Shown one piece after another: positions 54,482 to 63,413 of a DNA stretch of 64,000 nt. Source of the stretch: Frankia alni ACN14a (lineage in GTDB: Bacteria; Actinomycetota; Actinomycetes; Frankiales; Frankiaceae). Every line of letters begins with the position of its first letter. Position 1 is the stretch's first letter. The notes under the pieces are model-generated. The model was not told the origin of the DNA, searched no databases, and worked only from the letters and a program-made list of their open reading frames with translations. The DNA lies in NCBI RefSeq assembly GCF_000058485.1, contig NC_008278.1:1730962-1794961 (forward strand), given 5' to 3'. The position numbers and the translations under genes are program-made.

Positions 54482-56239
54482 TTGACGACCACCATCCGCG
54501 GGACGACCACCGTCGGCGGGACGACCACCGTCGGCGGGACGACCACCGTCGGCGGGACGACCACCGTCGGCGGGACGACCACCGTCGGCGGGACGACCAC
54601 GACGCCCGGCCCGGGCGCGGCGCACCCCCGCGTCGCCGAGGGGACGGTCCTGCGCTCCCGCCTGGACACCGGCTCCGGGCAGTACCGGACCAACCGGCGC
54701 ACGCAGCTCGGACTCCTGGCCGACCTGTCCGAGCAGCTCGCCGCCGCCCGCGACGGTGGCGGCGAGCGCTACCGCGACCGGCACCGTCGCCGCGGCCGGC
54801 TGCTGGTCCGGGAGCGCATCGAGCTGCTGCTCGACCGGGACTCGGCGTTCCTCGAACTGTCCCCGCTCGCCGCCTGGGGCAGCGGGTTCGCCGTCGGGGC
54901 GAGCGTCGTCACCGGGATCGGCGTGGTGTCCGGGGTCGAGGTGGTCGTCATCGGCCACGACCCGACGGTCCGCGGCGGCGCGATGAACCCGCACTCGCTG
55001 CGCAAGACGCTGCGCGCGCTGGAGATCGCGCGGCGCAACCGGCTGCCCGTGGTGAACCTCGTCGAGTCCGGTGGTGCGGACCTGCCCAGCCAGGCCGACC
55101 TGTTCGTCGGGGCCGGGCGGATCTTCCACGACCTGTCCGCGCTGTCGGCGGCCGGCGTCCCCACGATCGCCCTGGTCTTCGGCACCGCGACGGCCGGCGG
55201 CGCCTACGTGCCCGGGATGTGCGACTACGCCGTCCTCGTCGACGGCCAGGCGAAGGTGTTCCTCGGCGGCCCGCCGCTGGTGCGGATGGCCACCGGCGAG
55301 CAGGCCGACGACGAGGAGCTCGGCGGGGCGGCGATGCACGGGCGGGTGTCCGGGCTCGCCGACCACGTCGCCGTCGACGAGCGCGACGCGATCCGCATCG
55401 GCCGCCGGATCCTGTCCGAGATCAACTGGCGCAAGCTTGGTCGCGGGCCCGAACTGCCCGCCGACCCGCCGCTCTACGACCCCGACGAGCTGCTCGGCAT
55501 CGCCCCGGCCGACCTGCGGCTGCCGTTCGACCCCCGGGAGGTGCTCGCCCGCGTCGTCGACGGCTCCCGGTTCGGCGAGTACAAGCCGGAGTTCGGCACC
55601 CGCCTGGTGACGGGCTGGGCGTCGGTGCACGGGTTCGCCGTCGGGGTGCTGGCCAACGCGGGCGGCATCCTGTTCAGCGCCGAGGCGTGCAAGGCCGCCG
55701 AGTTCATCCAGCTCGCCAACCAGGTCGACACCCCGCTGCTGTTCCTGCAGAACACCACCGGCTTCATGGTGGGCACCGCCTACGAACGCGGCGGCATCAT
55801 CTCCGACGGCGCCAAGATGATCAATGCCGTGACGAACAGCAGCGTCCCGCACCTGACCATCACCATGGCGGCGTCGTTCGGCGCCGGCAACTACGGCATG
55901 TCCGGGCGGGCCTTCGACCCGCGGCTGATGTTCGCCTGGGCCGGCGCCCGCTGCGCCGTCATGGGCGCCGCCCAGCTCGCGGGCGTGCTGTCGATCGTCG
56001 GGCAGTCCGCCGCCGAGGCCGCCGGCCGGCCTTTCGACGCCGCCGCGGACGCCGAGCGGCGGGCGGCGATCGAACGCCAGATCGAGGCCGAGTCGCACGC
56101 GTTCTTCATGAGCGGGCGGCTCTACGACGACGGCGTGCTCGACCCACGGGACACCCGCACCGTGCTCGGCATCGCCCTGTCCGCCGCGCACTCCGCGCCG
56201 ATCGAGGGACGCCGTGGCTACGGCGTCTTCAGGATGTGA
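54482..56239 (+). CDS. Acyl-CoA carboxylase beta (carboxyltransferase) subunit, MCC/GCC type
   Basis: A 585-residue carboxyltransferase from TTG 54482. Residues about 7-37 are five TTTVGG repeats, then the core starts. N-domain: VVNLVESGGADLPSQADLF and FGTATAGGAYVPGMCDYAVL, the latter close to methylcrotonyl-/geranyl-CoA carboxylases. C-domain: NAGGILFSAEACKAAEFIQL, LFLQNTTGFMVGTAYERGGI and SFGAGNYGMSGRAFDPRLMF. It transfers CO2 from carboxybiotin to an unsaturated acyl-CoA; with the partner alpha subunit it fits AtuC. The biotin subunit follows with a 4-bp overlap. Confidence 0.92.
   Translation: MTTTIRGTTTVGGTTTVGGTTTVGGTTTVGGTTTVGGTTTTPGPGAAHPRVAEGTVLRSRLDTGSGQYRTNRRTQLGLLADLSEQLAAARDGGGERYRDRHRRRGRLLVRERIELLLDRDSAFLELSPLAAWGSGFAVGASVVTGIGVVSGVEVVVIGHDPTVRGGAMNPHSLRKTLRALEIARRNRLPVVNLVESGGADLPSQADLFVGAGRIFHDLSALSAAGVPTIALVFGTATAGGAYVPGMCDYAVLVDGQAKVFLGGPPLVRMATGEQADDEELGGAAMHGRVSGLADHVAVDERDAIRIGRRILSEINWRKLGRGPELPADPPLYDPDELLGIAPADLRLPFDPREVLARVVDGSRFGEYKPEFGTRLVTGWASVHGFAVGVLANAGGILFSAEACKAAEFIQLANQVDTPLLFLQNTTGFMVGTAYERGGIISDGAKMINAVTNSSVPHLTITMAASFGAGNYGMSGRAFDPRLMFAWAGARCAVMGAAQLAGVLSIVGQSAAEAAGRPFDAAADAERRAAIERQIEAESHAFFMSGRLYDDGVLDPRDTRTVLGIALSAAHSAPIEGRRGYGVFRM
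54500..54589. repeat. 18-bp minisatellite, five copies, in carboxyltransferase gene
   Basis: GGGACGACCACCGTCGGC repeated at 54500, 54518, 54536, 54554 and 54572, giving TTTVGG units at the N-terminus. Confidence 0.92.
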
Positions 56240-58347
56240 CCGCCGTGAGTCCCACCGACCCCCCAGCGCCCATCGGCCCCCCAGCACCCACCGGCCCGAC
56301 GCGCCCGATCCGCCGGCTGCTCGTCGCCAACCGGGGCGAGATCGCCGCGCGGATCATCCGGACCGCGCACGCGATGGACATCGCCACCGTCGCCGTCCAC
56401 GCCGATCCGGACGCCGACGCCCCGTACGTCGCCGCCGCGGACGAGGCCGTCGCGCTGCCCGGCGCGACGCCGGCCGAGACCTACCTGCGCGCCGACCTGC
56501 TCGTCGAGGCCGCCCTGCGCACCGGGGCCGACGCCGTCCACCCCGGCTATGGCTTCCTCGCCGAGAACGCCGCGTTCGCCCGGGCCTGCGCCGCCGCCGG
56601 CCTGACGTTCGTCGGACCGCCGCCGGCGGCGATCGAGGCGATGGGGTCGAAGACCCGGGCGAAAGAGCTGATGGCCGCCGCCGGGGTGCCGGTCCTGCCC
56701 GGCCTGGTCGTCGACGAGGCCCTGCTCGCCGGCCGCGACGGCGGGACCGTCGCCGCCGAGGCGGGCCTGACATTCCCGCTGCTGGTCAAGGCCGTCTTCG
56801 GCGGCGGCGGGCGGGGGATGCGCATCGCCCGGGACGCCGCGGAACTCGCCGCGGCGGTGGCGGCGGCCCGGCGCGAGGCGGCGTCGGCGTTCGGCGACCC
56901 GACGGTGTTCCTGGAGCATCTCGTCGACCGGCCCCGCCACATCGAGGTGCAGGTCTTCGCGGATTCCCACGGCGAGGTGGTGCACCTGTTCGAGCGGGAG
57001 TGCTCGATCCAACGGCGCTACCAGAAGATCATCGAGGAGGCGCCGTCCGCCGTGGTCGACGCCGGGCTGCGCGAGCGGCTCGGCGCCGCCGCCGTCGCCG
57101 CCGCCGCCGCGATCGGGTACGTCGGCGCGGGCACGGTCGAGTTCGTGCTCGACCGTGCCGGGCGCTTCTTCTTTCTGGAGGTCAACACCCGCCTGCAGGT
57201 CGAGCACCCGGTGACCGAGCAGATCACCGGCCTGGACCTGGTCCGCGCCCAGCTCCTGGTCGCCGAGGGCGCCCCGCTGCCGGCCGAGGTACGCACCGCC
57301 CGGATCACCGGCCATGCCGTCGAGGCCCGGCTGTGCGCCGAGGACGTCGGCGCCGGGTTCCTGCCGGCCGCCGGGACGATCCACCGCTTCGAGGTTCCGA
57401 CCGATCCGGGCATCCGCGTCGACAGCGGCGTCGCGGCGGGGTCCGTCGTCGGCGTCCACTACGACTCGATGATCGCGAAGGTCGTCGCGCACGGGGCGAC
57501 CCGTGACGAGGCGCTGCGCCGGCTCGCCCGGGCGCTGTCGCGGACCCGGGTGCACGGGATCGCCACCAACCGCGACCTGCTCGTGGCCGTGCTGCGCGAC
57601 CCGCGGTTTCGGGCCGGCGAGTTCGACACGGGCTTCCTCGACCGGTGGGACCTCGTCGGGCTCGGCGCGCCCGCGGTGGGCGGGGACGTGCTGGCCACGC
57701 ATCTCATCGCGGCCACCGTCGCCGCCTCGTCGCAGCGCCGGGCGGCGGCGGTCCTGCCGGGCCTGCCCCCCGGCTGGCGCAACGTTCCCGGCGAGCCGCA
57801 ACGCGCCGTGTACACGGTGACGGGCGGCGGGACGGCCGGTGGCACGGCCGGTGAGGTCGAGGTGCTCTACCGGTGGCGGGGCCGGGGTCTCGACGTCAGC
57901 GTCGGCGGGCGGGCGCACGACGTCGGTGTTCACCGGGTCGGACCGGACGGGGTCGATCTCACCGTCGACGGCGTCCGGGCCACGGTGGCGGTGCACCGGG
58001 TCGGGTCGCGGGTCTACCTCGACGGCCGCGGCGCGTCGACGGCCGTCGACGAGATCCCCCGGTTCGTCGAGCCGGGTGCCGCCGCGGCGGCGGGGTCGCT
58101 GGCCGCTCCCATGCCGGGCACCGTCGTGCGCGTCGCGGTGGCGCGGGACGCGGCGGTGGCCGCCGGTGACGTCGTGGTCGTCCTGGAGGCGATGAAGATG
58201 GAACATCCGGTGGTCGCGCCGCACGACGGGGTGGTGAGCACGCTGGACGTCCGGCGCGGGCAGGCCGTCGGCGGCGGTGACATCCTCGCGGTCATCAGCC
58301 CGGTCGAGCCGGTCGGCGCCGTCGTGGCCGGGGCGGTGGCGCCGTGA
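56236..58347 (+). CDS. Acyl-CoA carboxylase alpha subunit: biotin carboxylase plus biotin carrier
   Basis: A 703-residue protein from GTG 56236 (GTG 56245 possible). The biotin carboxylase covers about residues 25-475: LLVANRGEIAARIIRTAHAM, GADAVHPGYGFLAENAAFAR, the ATP-grasp KAVFGGGGRGMRIARDAAEL, and FFLEVNTRLQVEHPVTEQIT. A middle region of about 100 residues precedes the biotinyl domain, where K654 in EAMKMEHP carries biotin and APMPGTVVRVAVA starts the lipoyl-like fold. It carboxylates biotin for the beta subunit. Length and layout match MCC/GCC alpha (AtuF-like). Confidence 0.93.
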   Translation: MTAVSPTDPPAPIGPPAPTGPTRPIRRLLVANRGEIAARIIRTAHAMDIATVAVHADPDADAPYVAAADEAVALPGATPAETYLRADLLVEAALRTGADAVHPGYGFLAENAAFARACAAAGLTFVGPPPAAIEAMGSKTRAKELMAAAGVPVLPGLVVDEALLAGRDGGTVAAEAGLTFPLLVKAVFGGGGRGMRIARDAAELAAAVAAARREAASAFGDPTVFLEHLVDRPRHIEVQVFADSHGEVVHLFERECSIQRRYQKIIEEAPSAVVDAGLRERLGAAAVAAAAAIGYVGAGTVEFVLDRAGRFFFLEVNTRLQVEHPVTEQITGLDLVRAQLLVAEGAPLPAEVRTARITGHAVEARLCAEDVGAGFLPAAGTIHRFEVPTDPGIRVDSGVAAGSVVGVHYDSMIAKVVAHGATRDEALRRLARALSRTRVHGIATNRDLLVAVLRDPRFRAGEFDTGFLDRWDLVGLGAPAVGGDVLATHLIAATVAASSQRRAAAVLPGLPPGWRNVPGEPQRAVYTVTGGGTAGGTAGEVEVLYRWRGRGLDVSVGGRAHDVGVHRVGPDGVDLTVDGVRATVAVHRVGSRVYLDGRGASTAVDEIPRFVEPGAAAAAGSLAAPMPGTVVRVAVARDAAVAAGDVVVVLEAMKMEHPVVAPHDGVVSTLDVRRGQAVGGGDILAVISPVEPVGAVVAGAVAP

Positions 58348-59111
58348 CGTCCACGGCGGTCGGCTACCGCCGCGAGGGACCCGTCGCGTGGCTGACGATC
58401 GACCGCCCCGAGACCCGCAACGCCCTGTCCGCCGAGGTGCGTGCCGGGCTGTGGGAGGCGTTCACCCGGCTCGGCGCGGACGCCGACGCCGCTGTCGGCG
58501 TGCTCACGGCCAGCGGGGACCGGGCCTTCTGCGCCGGCGGCGACCTGCGGGAGATGGCGGGGGAGGGGCTGCGGGTGCCGCCGCCGGACTACCTGCCGCA
58601 GCTCGGCCGCAACATCGACGTCGACAAGCCGGTGATCGCCGCCGTCAACGGGGCCGCCTACGCCGGCGGGTTCCTGCTGACGCAGTGCTGCGATCTCGTG
58701 GTCGCCGCCGAGACCGCCCGGTTCGCCGTCACCGAGGCCCGGGTCGGCCGCGGCGCCCCCTGGGCCGCGCCGCTGCCCTACCTGCTGGCGCCGCGGATCG
58801 CGATGCAGATGCTGCTGACCGGTCAGCCGCTGACCGCGCGGCGCGCCCACGAACTCGGCCTGGTCAACGAGGTCGTCCCCGGCCCGGAGCTGGCCGGCCG
58901 GGCCGGCGAGCTCGCGGCGACGATCGCGGCGAACGCGCCGCTGTCGGTGCGCGCGGCCCGGCGCACGGTCGGACTGCTCGCCGAACTCCCGCTGTCGGCG
59001 GCGTACCGGGAGGCGGAGCGGCTCTGGGAACCGGTCTACCTCAGCGACGACGCGCAGGAGGGCCCGCGGGCGTTCCGCGACGGCCGCCCGCCGGTGTGGA
59101 CCGGCCGCTGA
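58344..59111 (+). CDS. Enoyl-CoA hydratase of the Atu-like operon
   Basis: A 255-residue crotonase from GTG 58344 (GTGA overlap with the previous stop). FCAGGDLREMAGEGLRVPPP and NGAAYAGGFLLTQCCDLVVA form the oxyanion hole. The segment RFAVTEARVGRGAPWAAPLP replaces the usual catalytic region with an ARVGRG pattern, as in AtuE/isohexenylglutaconyl-CoA-hydratase-like members. It would hydrate the carboxylated intermediate. It overlaps the AtuA start by one base. Confidence 0.9.
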   Translation: MTSTAVGYRREGPVAWLTIDRPETRNALSAEVRAGLWEAFTRLGADADAAVGVLTASGDRAFCAGGDLREMAGEGLRVPPPDYLPQLGRNIDVDKPVIAAVNGAAYAGGFLLTQCCDLVVAAETARFAVTEARVGRGAPWAAPLPYLLAPRIAMQMLLTGQPLTARRAHELGLVNEVVPGPELAGRAGELAATIAANAPLSVRAARRTVGLLAELPLSAAYREAERLWEPVYLSDDAQEGPRAFRDGRPPVWTGR

Positions 59112-60916
59112 TGACCCCCGAGACGCCGCGGCGGGCGGTGCGCATCGCGAACTGCTCGGGGTTCTACGGTGACCGGATCGACGCCGCCCGGCTCATGGTC
59201 GACGGCGGCCCGGTGGACGTGCTCACCGGCGACTACCTGGCCGAACTCACGATGCTGATCCTGTGGAAGGCGCGCCGGCGCGACCCCGACGCCGGCTACG
59301 CGCGGACCTTCCTCGTCCAGCTCGAACAGGTGCTCGGCACCTGCCTGGACCGCGGGATCCGGATCGTGGTCAACGCCGGCGGGCTCAACCCCGCCGGGCT
59401 CGCCGCGCAGGTCGCCGCGGTCGCGGGGCGCCTCGGCCTGGCCCCGCGGGTCGCCCACATCACCGGCGACGACCTCGTCGGCCGGCTCGACGAGCTGCGA
59501 GCGGCCGGCGAGCCGCTCACCCACCTCGACACCGGGCGGCCGTTCGCCGGGCTCGCCGCGGACGGCGGGCCGCCGGTGACCGCCAACGCCTACCTCGGCG
59601 GGTGGGGCATCGCCGCCGCGCTGGCCGCGGGCGCCGACGTCGTGGTGGCGCCGCGGGTGACCGACGCCTCCCTCGTCGTCGGGCCGGCGGCCTGGTGGCA
59701 CGGCTGGGCCCGCGACGACTGGGACCGCCTCGCCGGCGCCGTCGCGGCCGGGCACGTGATCGAATGCGGGCCGCAGGCGTGCGGTGGGAACTACCCCTTC
59801 CTGGCCGAGATCACCGACCGGCGCTATCCCGGGTTCCCGATCGCGGAGGTCGCCGCCGACGGCTCCAGCGTCATCACGAAGCATCCCGGCACCGGCGGGC
59901 TGGTCTCCGTCGGGACCGTCACCGCCCAGCTGCTCTACGAGATCGCGCAGCCGGCGTACCCGAATCCGGACGTCGTCGCCCACTTCGACACGATCCGGCT
60001 GGTCGAGCAGGGCCCGGACCGGGTGCGGCTGTCCGGCACCCGGGGCAGCCCGCCGCCGGACACGCTGAAGGTCGCCATGACCTGCCTCGGTGGGTACCGC
60101 AACACGATGACGCTCGTCCTCACCGGCCTCGACATCGAGGAGAAGGCCACCTGGGCCCGCCGGGAGCTGTTCGACCTGCTCGGCGGCGAGGGCGCCGTCG
60201 ACGAGGCGGACGTGCGGCTGCTGCGGTTCGACCGGCCCGACGCCGACGACAACGCCCTGGCCACGGCGCACCTGCGGATCACGGTGAAGGACCGCGACCC
60301 GGCCCGGGTCGGCCGGCGGTTCTCGGACGCGACGACGGCGCTGGCCCTCGGCGGCTACGCGGGCTTCCACACGACCACCCCGCCGACCGAGGCCAGCGCC
60401 TACGGCGTGTACTGGCCGACGCTGGTGCACCGCGACGCCGTCGAGCAGCGCGTGGTCCTCGACGACGGCCGGCAGATCGTCGTCCCGCACAGCCCGTCGG
60501 CGCCGCCCGCCGTCGGCATCCCACCGCTGCCGAGGCCGTCGGCCGTCGCGGGGCGGGGCGCCGTCGCGGGGGGCGATCGGTTGGTCCGGGTGCCGCTGGG
60601 GCTGCTCGCGGGGGCGCGGTCCGGGGACAAGGGCGGCAACGCCAACGTCGGGCTCTGGGCCCGCGACGACGCCGCCTACGCCTGGCTCGCCGCCGAGCTG
60701 ACCGCGGCGCGTTTCGCCGAGCTGGTCCCGGAGGCGCGGGGGCTGACGATCCACCGCTACGAGCTGGCGAACCTGCGGGCGCTCAACGTCGTCGTGGTCG
60801 GCCTGCTCGGCGACGGCGTGGCCGCGGCGACCAGGCCCGACCCGCAGGCCAAGGGGCTCGGCGAGTATGTCCGCTCACGGCTGGTCGACGTGCCGGCCCG
60901 GCTCCTGCCGCGTTGA
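59111..60916 (+). CDS. atuA: AtuA-like acyclic terpene utilisation protein
   Basis: A 601-residue protein with DUF1446 (AtuA) at the N-terminus: IANCSGFYGDRIDAARLMVD, VDVLTGDYLAELTMLILWKA, NAGGLNPAGLAAQVAAVAGR, RVTDASLVVGPAAWWHGWA and AGHVIECGPQACGGNYPFLA. The C-terminal 100 residues (VPLGLLAGARSGDKGGNANV) form the small AtuA-C domain that is sometimes a separate protein. AtuA is needed for citronellol/geraniol growth in Pseudomonas, but its chemistry is not settled. Its presence directly after the carboxylase subunits and hydratase is the main evidence for a terpene-type pathway. Confidence 0.9.
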   Translation: MTPETPRRAVRIANCSGFYGDRIDAARLMVDGGPVDVLTGDYLAELTMLILWKARRRDPDAGYARTFLVQLEQVLGTCLDRGIRIVVNAGGLNPAGLAAQVAAVAGRLGLAPRVAHITGDDLVGRLDELRAAGEPLTHLDTGRPFAGLAADGGPPVTANAYLGGWGIAAALAAGADVVVAPRVTDASLVVGPAAWWHGWARDDWDRLAGAVAAGHVIECGPQACGGNYPFLAEITDRRYPGFPIAEVAADGSSVITKHPGTGGLVSVGTVTAQLLYEIAQPAYPNPDVVAHFDTIRLVEQGPDRVRLSGTRGSPPPDTLKVAMTCLGGYRNTMTLVLTGLDIEEKATWARRELFDLLGGEGAVDEADVRLLRFDRPDADDNALATAHLRITVKDRDPARVGRRFSDATTALALGGYAGFHTTTPPTEASAYGVYWPTLVHRDAVEQRVVLDDGRQIVVPHSPSAPPAVGIPPLPRPSAVAGRGAVAGGDRLVRVPLGLLAGARSGDKGGNANVGLWARDDAAYAWLAAELTAARFAELVPEARGLTIHRYELANLRALNVVVVGLLGDGVAAATRPDPQAKGLGEYVRSRLVDVPARLLPR

Positions 60917-61146
60917 GGTGGCCGGACTACGGACGCCGCCGCCGAGTGGCATCGCGCCGTCCCCGGCCGCGACCACTCGGGCCGGTGGGCCGGCTCGGGA
61001 GCTCCCGGCGCCGTCGCGGCGTGAGCCCCGGCCGAGCCGGCGGGCTCTGGGTCATCGGGAATCTGACCATTGCGCACCTCTCCCTCGCAGTGGACGTCTC
61101 GCAGTGGACGTGTAGGACCCTCGCGGTGAAGTGCAGGACTCGCGGT

Positions 61147-61172
61147 CCCCTGCCCGCAGCCTCGGGCGGGGG
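61147..61172. terminator. Bidirectional terminator between AtuA and the convergent gene
   Basis: CCCCTGCCCG (61147-61156) pairs with CGGGCGGGGG (61163-61172) through ten pairs including one T-G wobble, with a 6-nt loop. It lies seven bases beyond the convergent gene's stop. A pair of CGCAGTGGACGT direct repeats lies just before it (about 61087-61112). Confidence 0.65.
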
Positions 61173-61178
61173 AGGACG

Positions 61179-62384
61179 TCAACGCCGCATGAGCAGCGAG
61201 CCGCCCAGCAGGTAGGCGCCGACCATCTCGAAGTTCGTCGGCGACAGGGTGATGTGCGCGGCCGCGCTGTGGACGTCGCGCAGGCAGCGGTCGAGCCGCC
61301 CGCCCGCGCCCAGCGCGCGGGTGCCGGCCATGCTGTGCAGGCTGTCCACGGCCTTGACCGTGTTCTCGCCGACGGTGGCGGCGGCCAGTCTGATCAGCGC
61401 GGACAGCTCCTCCCCGCCGATCAGGCAGCGCAGGCTGGCATGGTGGGCGGCGTCCTCCAACAGCAGCTCGGCGGAGCGGACCAGTGCCGCGGCGCGGGCG
61501 AGGCCGGCCTGGACGGTGTGGCTGGTGCCCAGGGTCTGCGTCCCCCGGGCGGGGACCGTGCCCACGGCGATGCCCGGGAAGGCGCTCAACGCGTCCTGGG
61601 CGATGCCGAGAATCGTCGACGCCGTGGTGAACGGCCCGAAGTCGTAGTAGGCGATGGGGTAGCCGCGGGAGGGGCGGGCGGCCGGTGGGCGGCGCAGCAG
61701 CCCGCCGTCGACGGTGAACTCCTCGGGCACGAACTGGTCGTCGACGGTGAAGCTGACACTTCCCGTCCCTCGCAGGCCCGTCGTGTGCCAGTCGTCGTCG
61801 AAGCGGACCACGCCGGCGGGCACGAACAGCATCCGGGTCGGCGCGGTCGCCGCCGGCGCGCAATCGCCCCCCGCGAGGCCGTCGGCCGGGGAGTCGCCCT
61901 CCGTGACCAGGGAGGCGCAGACGAGCCAGTCGGCGTGGGTGGATCCGCTCGCGAACGACCAGCGACCCCGCAGCCGGTAGCCGCCGGGCACCGGCTCGGC
62001 CTGACCGGAGGGGTTGATCCCGCCGACCACGAGCCCGTCGCTGTCCTGGAAGAGCTGGCAGGCGACCTGCTCCGGCAGATAGTCCGACATCCGGGAGATG
62101 ACCCCCTGGACCCCCATCTGCCAGGCGACCGAGGCGTCGACACGGGCGAGCGCCTGCAGGACGGCGGAGCCGGTCCGGACGCTGACTCCGCCGCCACCGA
62201 AGGACGGGGACACCCACATGCGGTGGATGTTCTGATCCCGTAGCGCGGCGATGACGGCGGCCGGCGTCACCCTTTCCCGCTCGGCCTGCTCGCGGTGCCG
62301 AACCAGGACGGGAGTGACCTTCTCGACTCGCGAGAGCCACTCGGTCGTCTCTTCATGGGAGTGCGCGGAGCCGCTCCAGGACAC
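61179..62384 (-). CDS. Acyl-CoA-dehydrogenase-fold flavoprotein, HsaA-type monooxygenase candidate
   Basis: A 401-residue protein from GTG 62384 with the ACAD fold: VTPAAVIAALRDQNIHRMWV, WVSPSFGGGGVSVRTGSAVL, GRWSFASGSTHADWLVCASL and TGLRGTGSVSFTVDDQFVPE. These motifs match group D flavin monooxygenases (HsaA, HpaB-like two-component enzymes) better than true dehydrogenases, since SFASGSTHADW and GLRGTGS are their signatures. A flavin reductase in the facing operon (51117-51680) could serve it. It is convergent with AtuA, so it may act on a product or substrate of that operon. Confidence 0.82.
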   Translation of the reverse strand: MSWSGSAHSHEETTEWLSRVEKVTPVLVRHREQAERERVTPAAVIAALRDQNIHRMWVSPSFGGGGVSVRTGSAVLQALARVDASVAWQMGVQGVISRMSDYLPEQVACQLFQDSDGLVVGGINPSGQAEPVPGGYRLRGRWSFASGSTHADWLVCASLVTEGDSPADGLAGGDCAPAATAPTRMLFVPAGVVRFDDDWHTTGLRGTGSVSFTVDDQFVPEEFTVDGGLLRRPPAARPSRGYPIAYYDFGPFTTASTILGIAQDALSAFPGIAVGTVPARGTQTLGTSHTVQAGLARAAALVRSAELLLEDAAHHASLRCLIGGEELSALIRLAAATVGENTVKAVDSLHSMAGTRALGAGGRLDRCLRDVHSAAAHITLSPTNFEMVGAYLLGGSLLMRR

Positions 62385-62949
62385 GTCAGATACCTACTCT
62401 GCTCGGAATGCGCGTCGGGTCTGCGGGCAAAGGCTGGAACGGAGGTGCCGGTAGGCTCTTGACCGGCAGGTTTCCGGCTCTTTGCGGGGACCGGCGGCTG
62501 CTTGTCATTCGTGTTGACGGCTCGATACGGGCCCGCGCCGGGCGGCCCGAAGGTGGCGGGCGGCGGGCGGCGTCCCGGCGGGGTGGGACGCGCGACGAGG
62601 TGGTGCGCCGCGGTCGTAGCGGCGCTGAGCTGCGCGGACATCCGCCGCCCCTTCCTCGTCGGGGCCAGGCGACCACGGGTTGAGGCCACCCGGCGGCCCG
62701 GCGTTCAGCCGCATCTACGGTTGGATCCTAGCAATTTAAACGCAGATGCGGTCCGATATGGGAAGAAGGGTCCGTGGGCGCGGTCCGGTTGGCCGGGACG
62801 GACGGTCCGATGGACCCCAGTGTGACCCCGGGGTTCGAGGGTATTCGCCGGTCGCGACGTTGTCCGAACGGTCGGAAGACGGTCGGGTGACTCGGGTAAC
62901 ACCGTCGTCATGCAACTCGTCCGATACATGGGCTAGATAAGGTCGATTC
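62385..62949. other. 565-bp region upstream of the Mop gene
   Basis: No frame with protein character. The sequence around 62727-62750 (GATCCTAGCAATTTAAACGC) is strikingly A/T-rich for this genome. A -10-like TAGATA (62934-62939) lies 10 bp before the Mop ATG, suggesting a nearly leaderless transcript; the -35 region is poor. Confidence 0.45.
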
Positions 62950-63372
62950 ATGATCCTTAGTATTCGTAACCGATTCACCGGAATTATTACCGAGATAGTC
63001 AGCGGCTCGGTCATGGGAACCGTCACCATGGAGATTCCCGGCGGCCTGTCGCTCGCGGCCACGGTCACGATGGACGCGATCAAGGATCTTGGTATCGGCA
63101 TCGGCACCGCCGTGGAGGCACTCATCAAGTCGACCGACATCGCGGTGGCGACCACCGAGGTGTCGGGGCTGAGTATCCGGAACAAGCTGGCGGGTACGCT
63201 CGTCGGGCTCGACTCCGGCGGAGCGATGTCGGTCGCGAGGATCAAGGTCGGCAAGGATGTGGAGCTCACGGCGGCGATCACTCGGGCGGCGGCCGAGGAG
63301 CTCAAGCTCGAGCCCGGCACGCCGGTCACCGCACTGATCAAGTCCACCGAGGTCTCCTTCTCCGCGGTCTGA
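62950..63372 (+). CDS. Double-Mop (TOBE) molybdate-binding protein
   Basis: A 140-residue protein made of two Mop repeats. The first is ILSIRNRFTGIITEIVSGSV with ATVTMDAIKDLGIGIGTAVE and ALIKSTDIAVAT; the second is LSIRNKLAGTLVGLDSGGAM with AAITRAAAEELKLEPGTPVT and ALIKSTEVSFSAV. Such molbindins store or buffer molybdate or tungstate in the cytoplasm. This fits a genome that encodes a molybdoenzyme (22229-23470) and a MOSC protein (34355-34834), though not adjacent. A perfect 13-bp hairpin terminates it. Confidence 0.93.
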   Translation: MILSIRNRFTGIITEIVSGSVMGTVTMEIPGGLSLAATVTMDAIKDLGIGIGTAVEALIKSTDIAVATTEVSGLSIRNKLAGTLVGLDSGGAMSVARIKVGKDVELTAAITRAAAEELKLEPGTPVTALIKSTEVSFSAV

Positions 63373-63381
63373 CGCACCCTC

Positions 63382-63413
63382 CGCGCCGACCGGCCCACCC
63401 GCCGGTCGGCGCG
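63382..63413 (+). terminator. Strong hairpin after the Mop gene
   Basis: CGCGCCGACCGGC (63382-63394) and GCCGGTCGGCGCG (63401-63413), a perfect 13-bp stem with loop CCACCC, 9 bp after the stop. Confidence 0.75.

Noticed and set aside
53171-56287. 1038-codon minus-strand open frame
   Set aside because: Antisense of clear acyl-CoA dehydrogenase and carboxyltransferase genes; composition is Gly/Arg/His-rich and matches no family. Long antisense frames are expected at this GC content.
62408-62683. 91-codon frame upstream of the Mop gene
   Set aside because: Gly/Arg-rich noise on both strands with no ribosome binding site or recognisable pattern.
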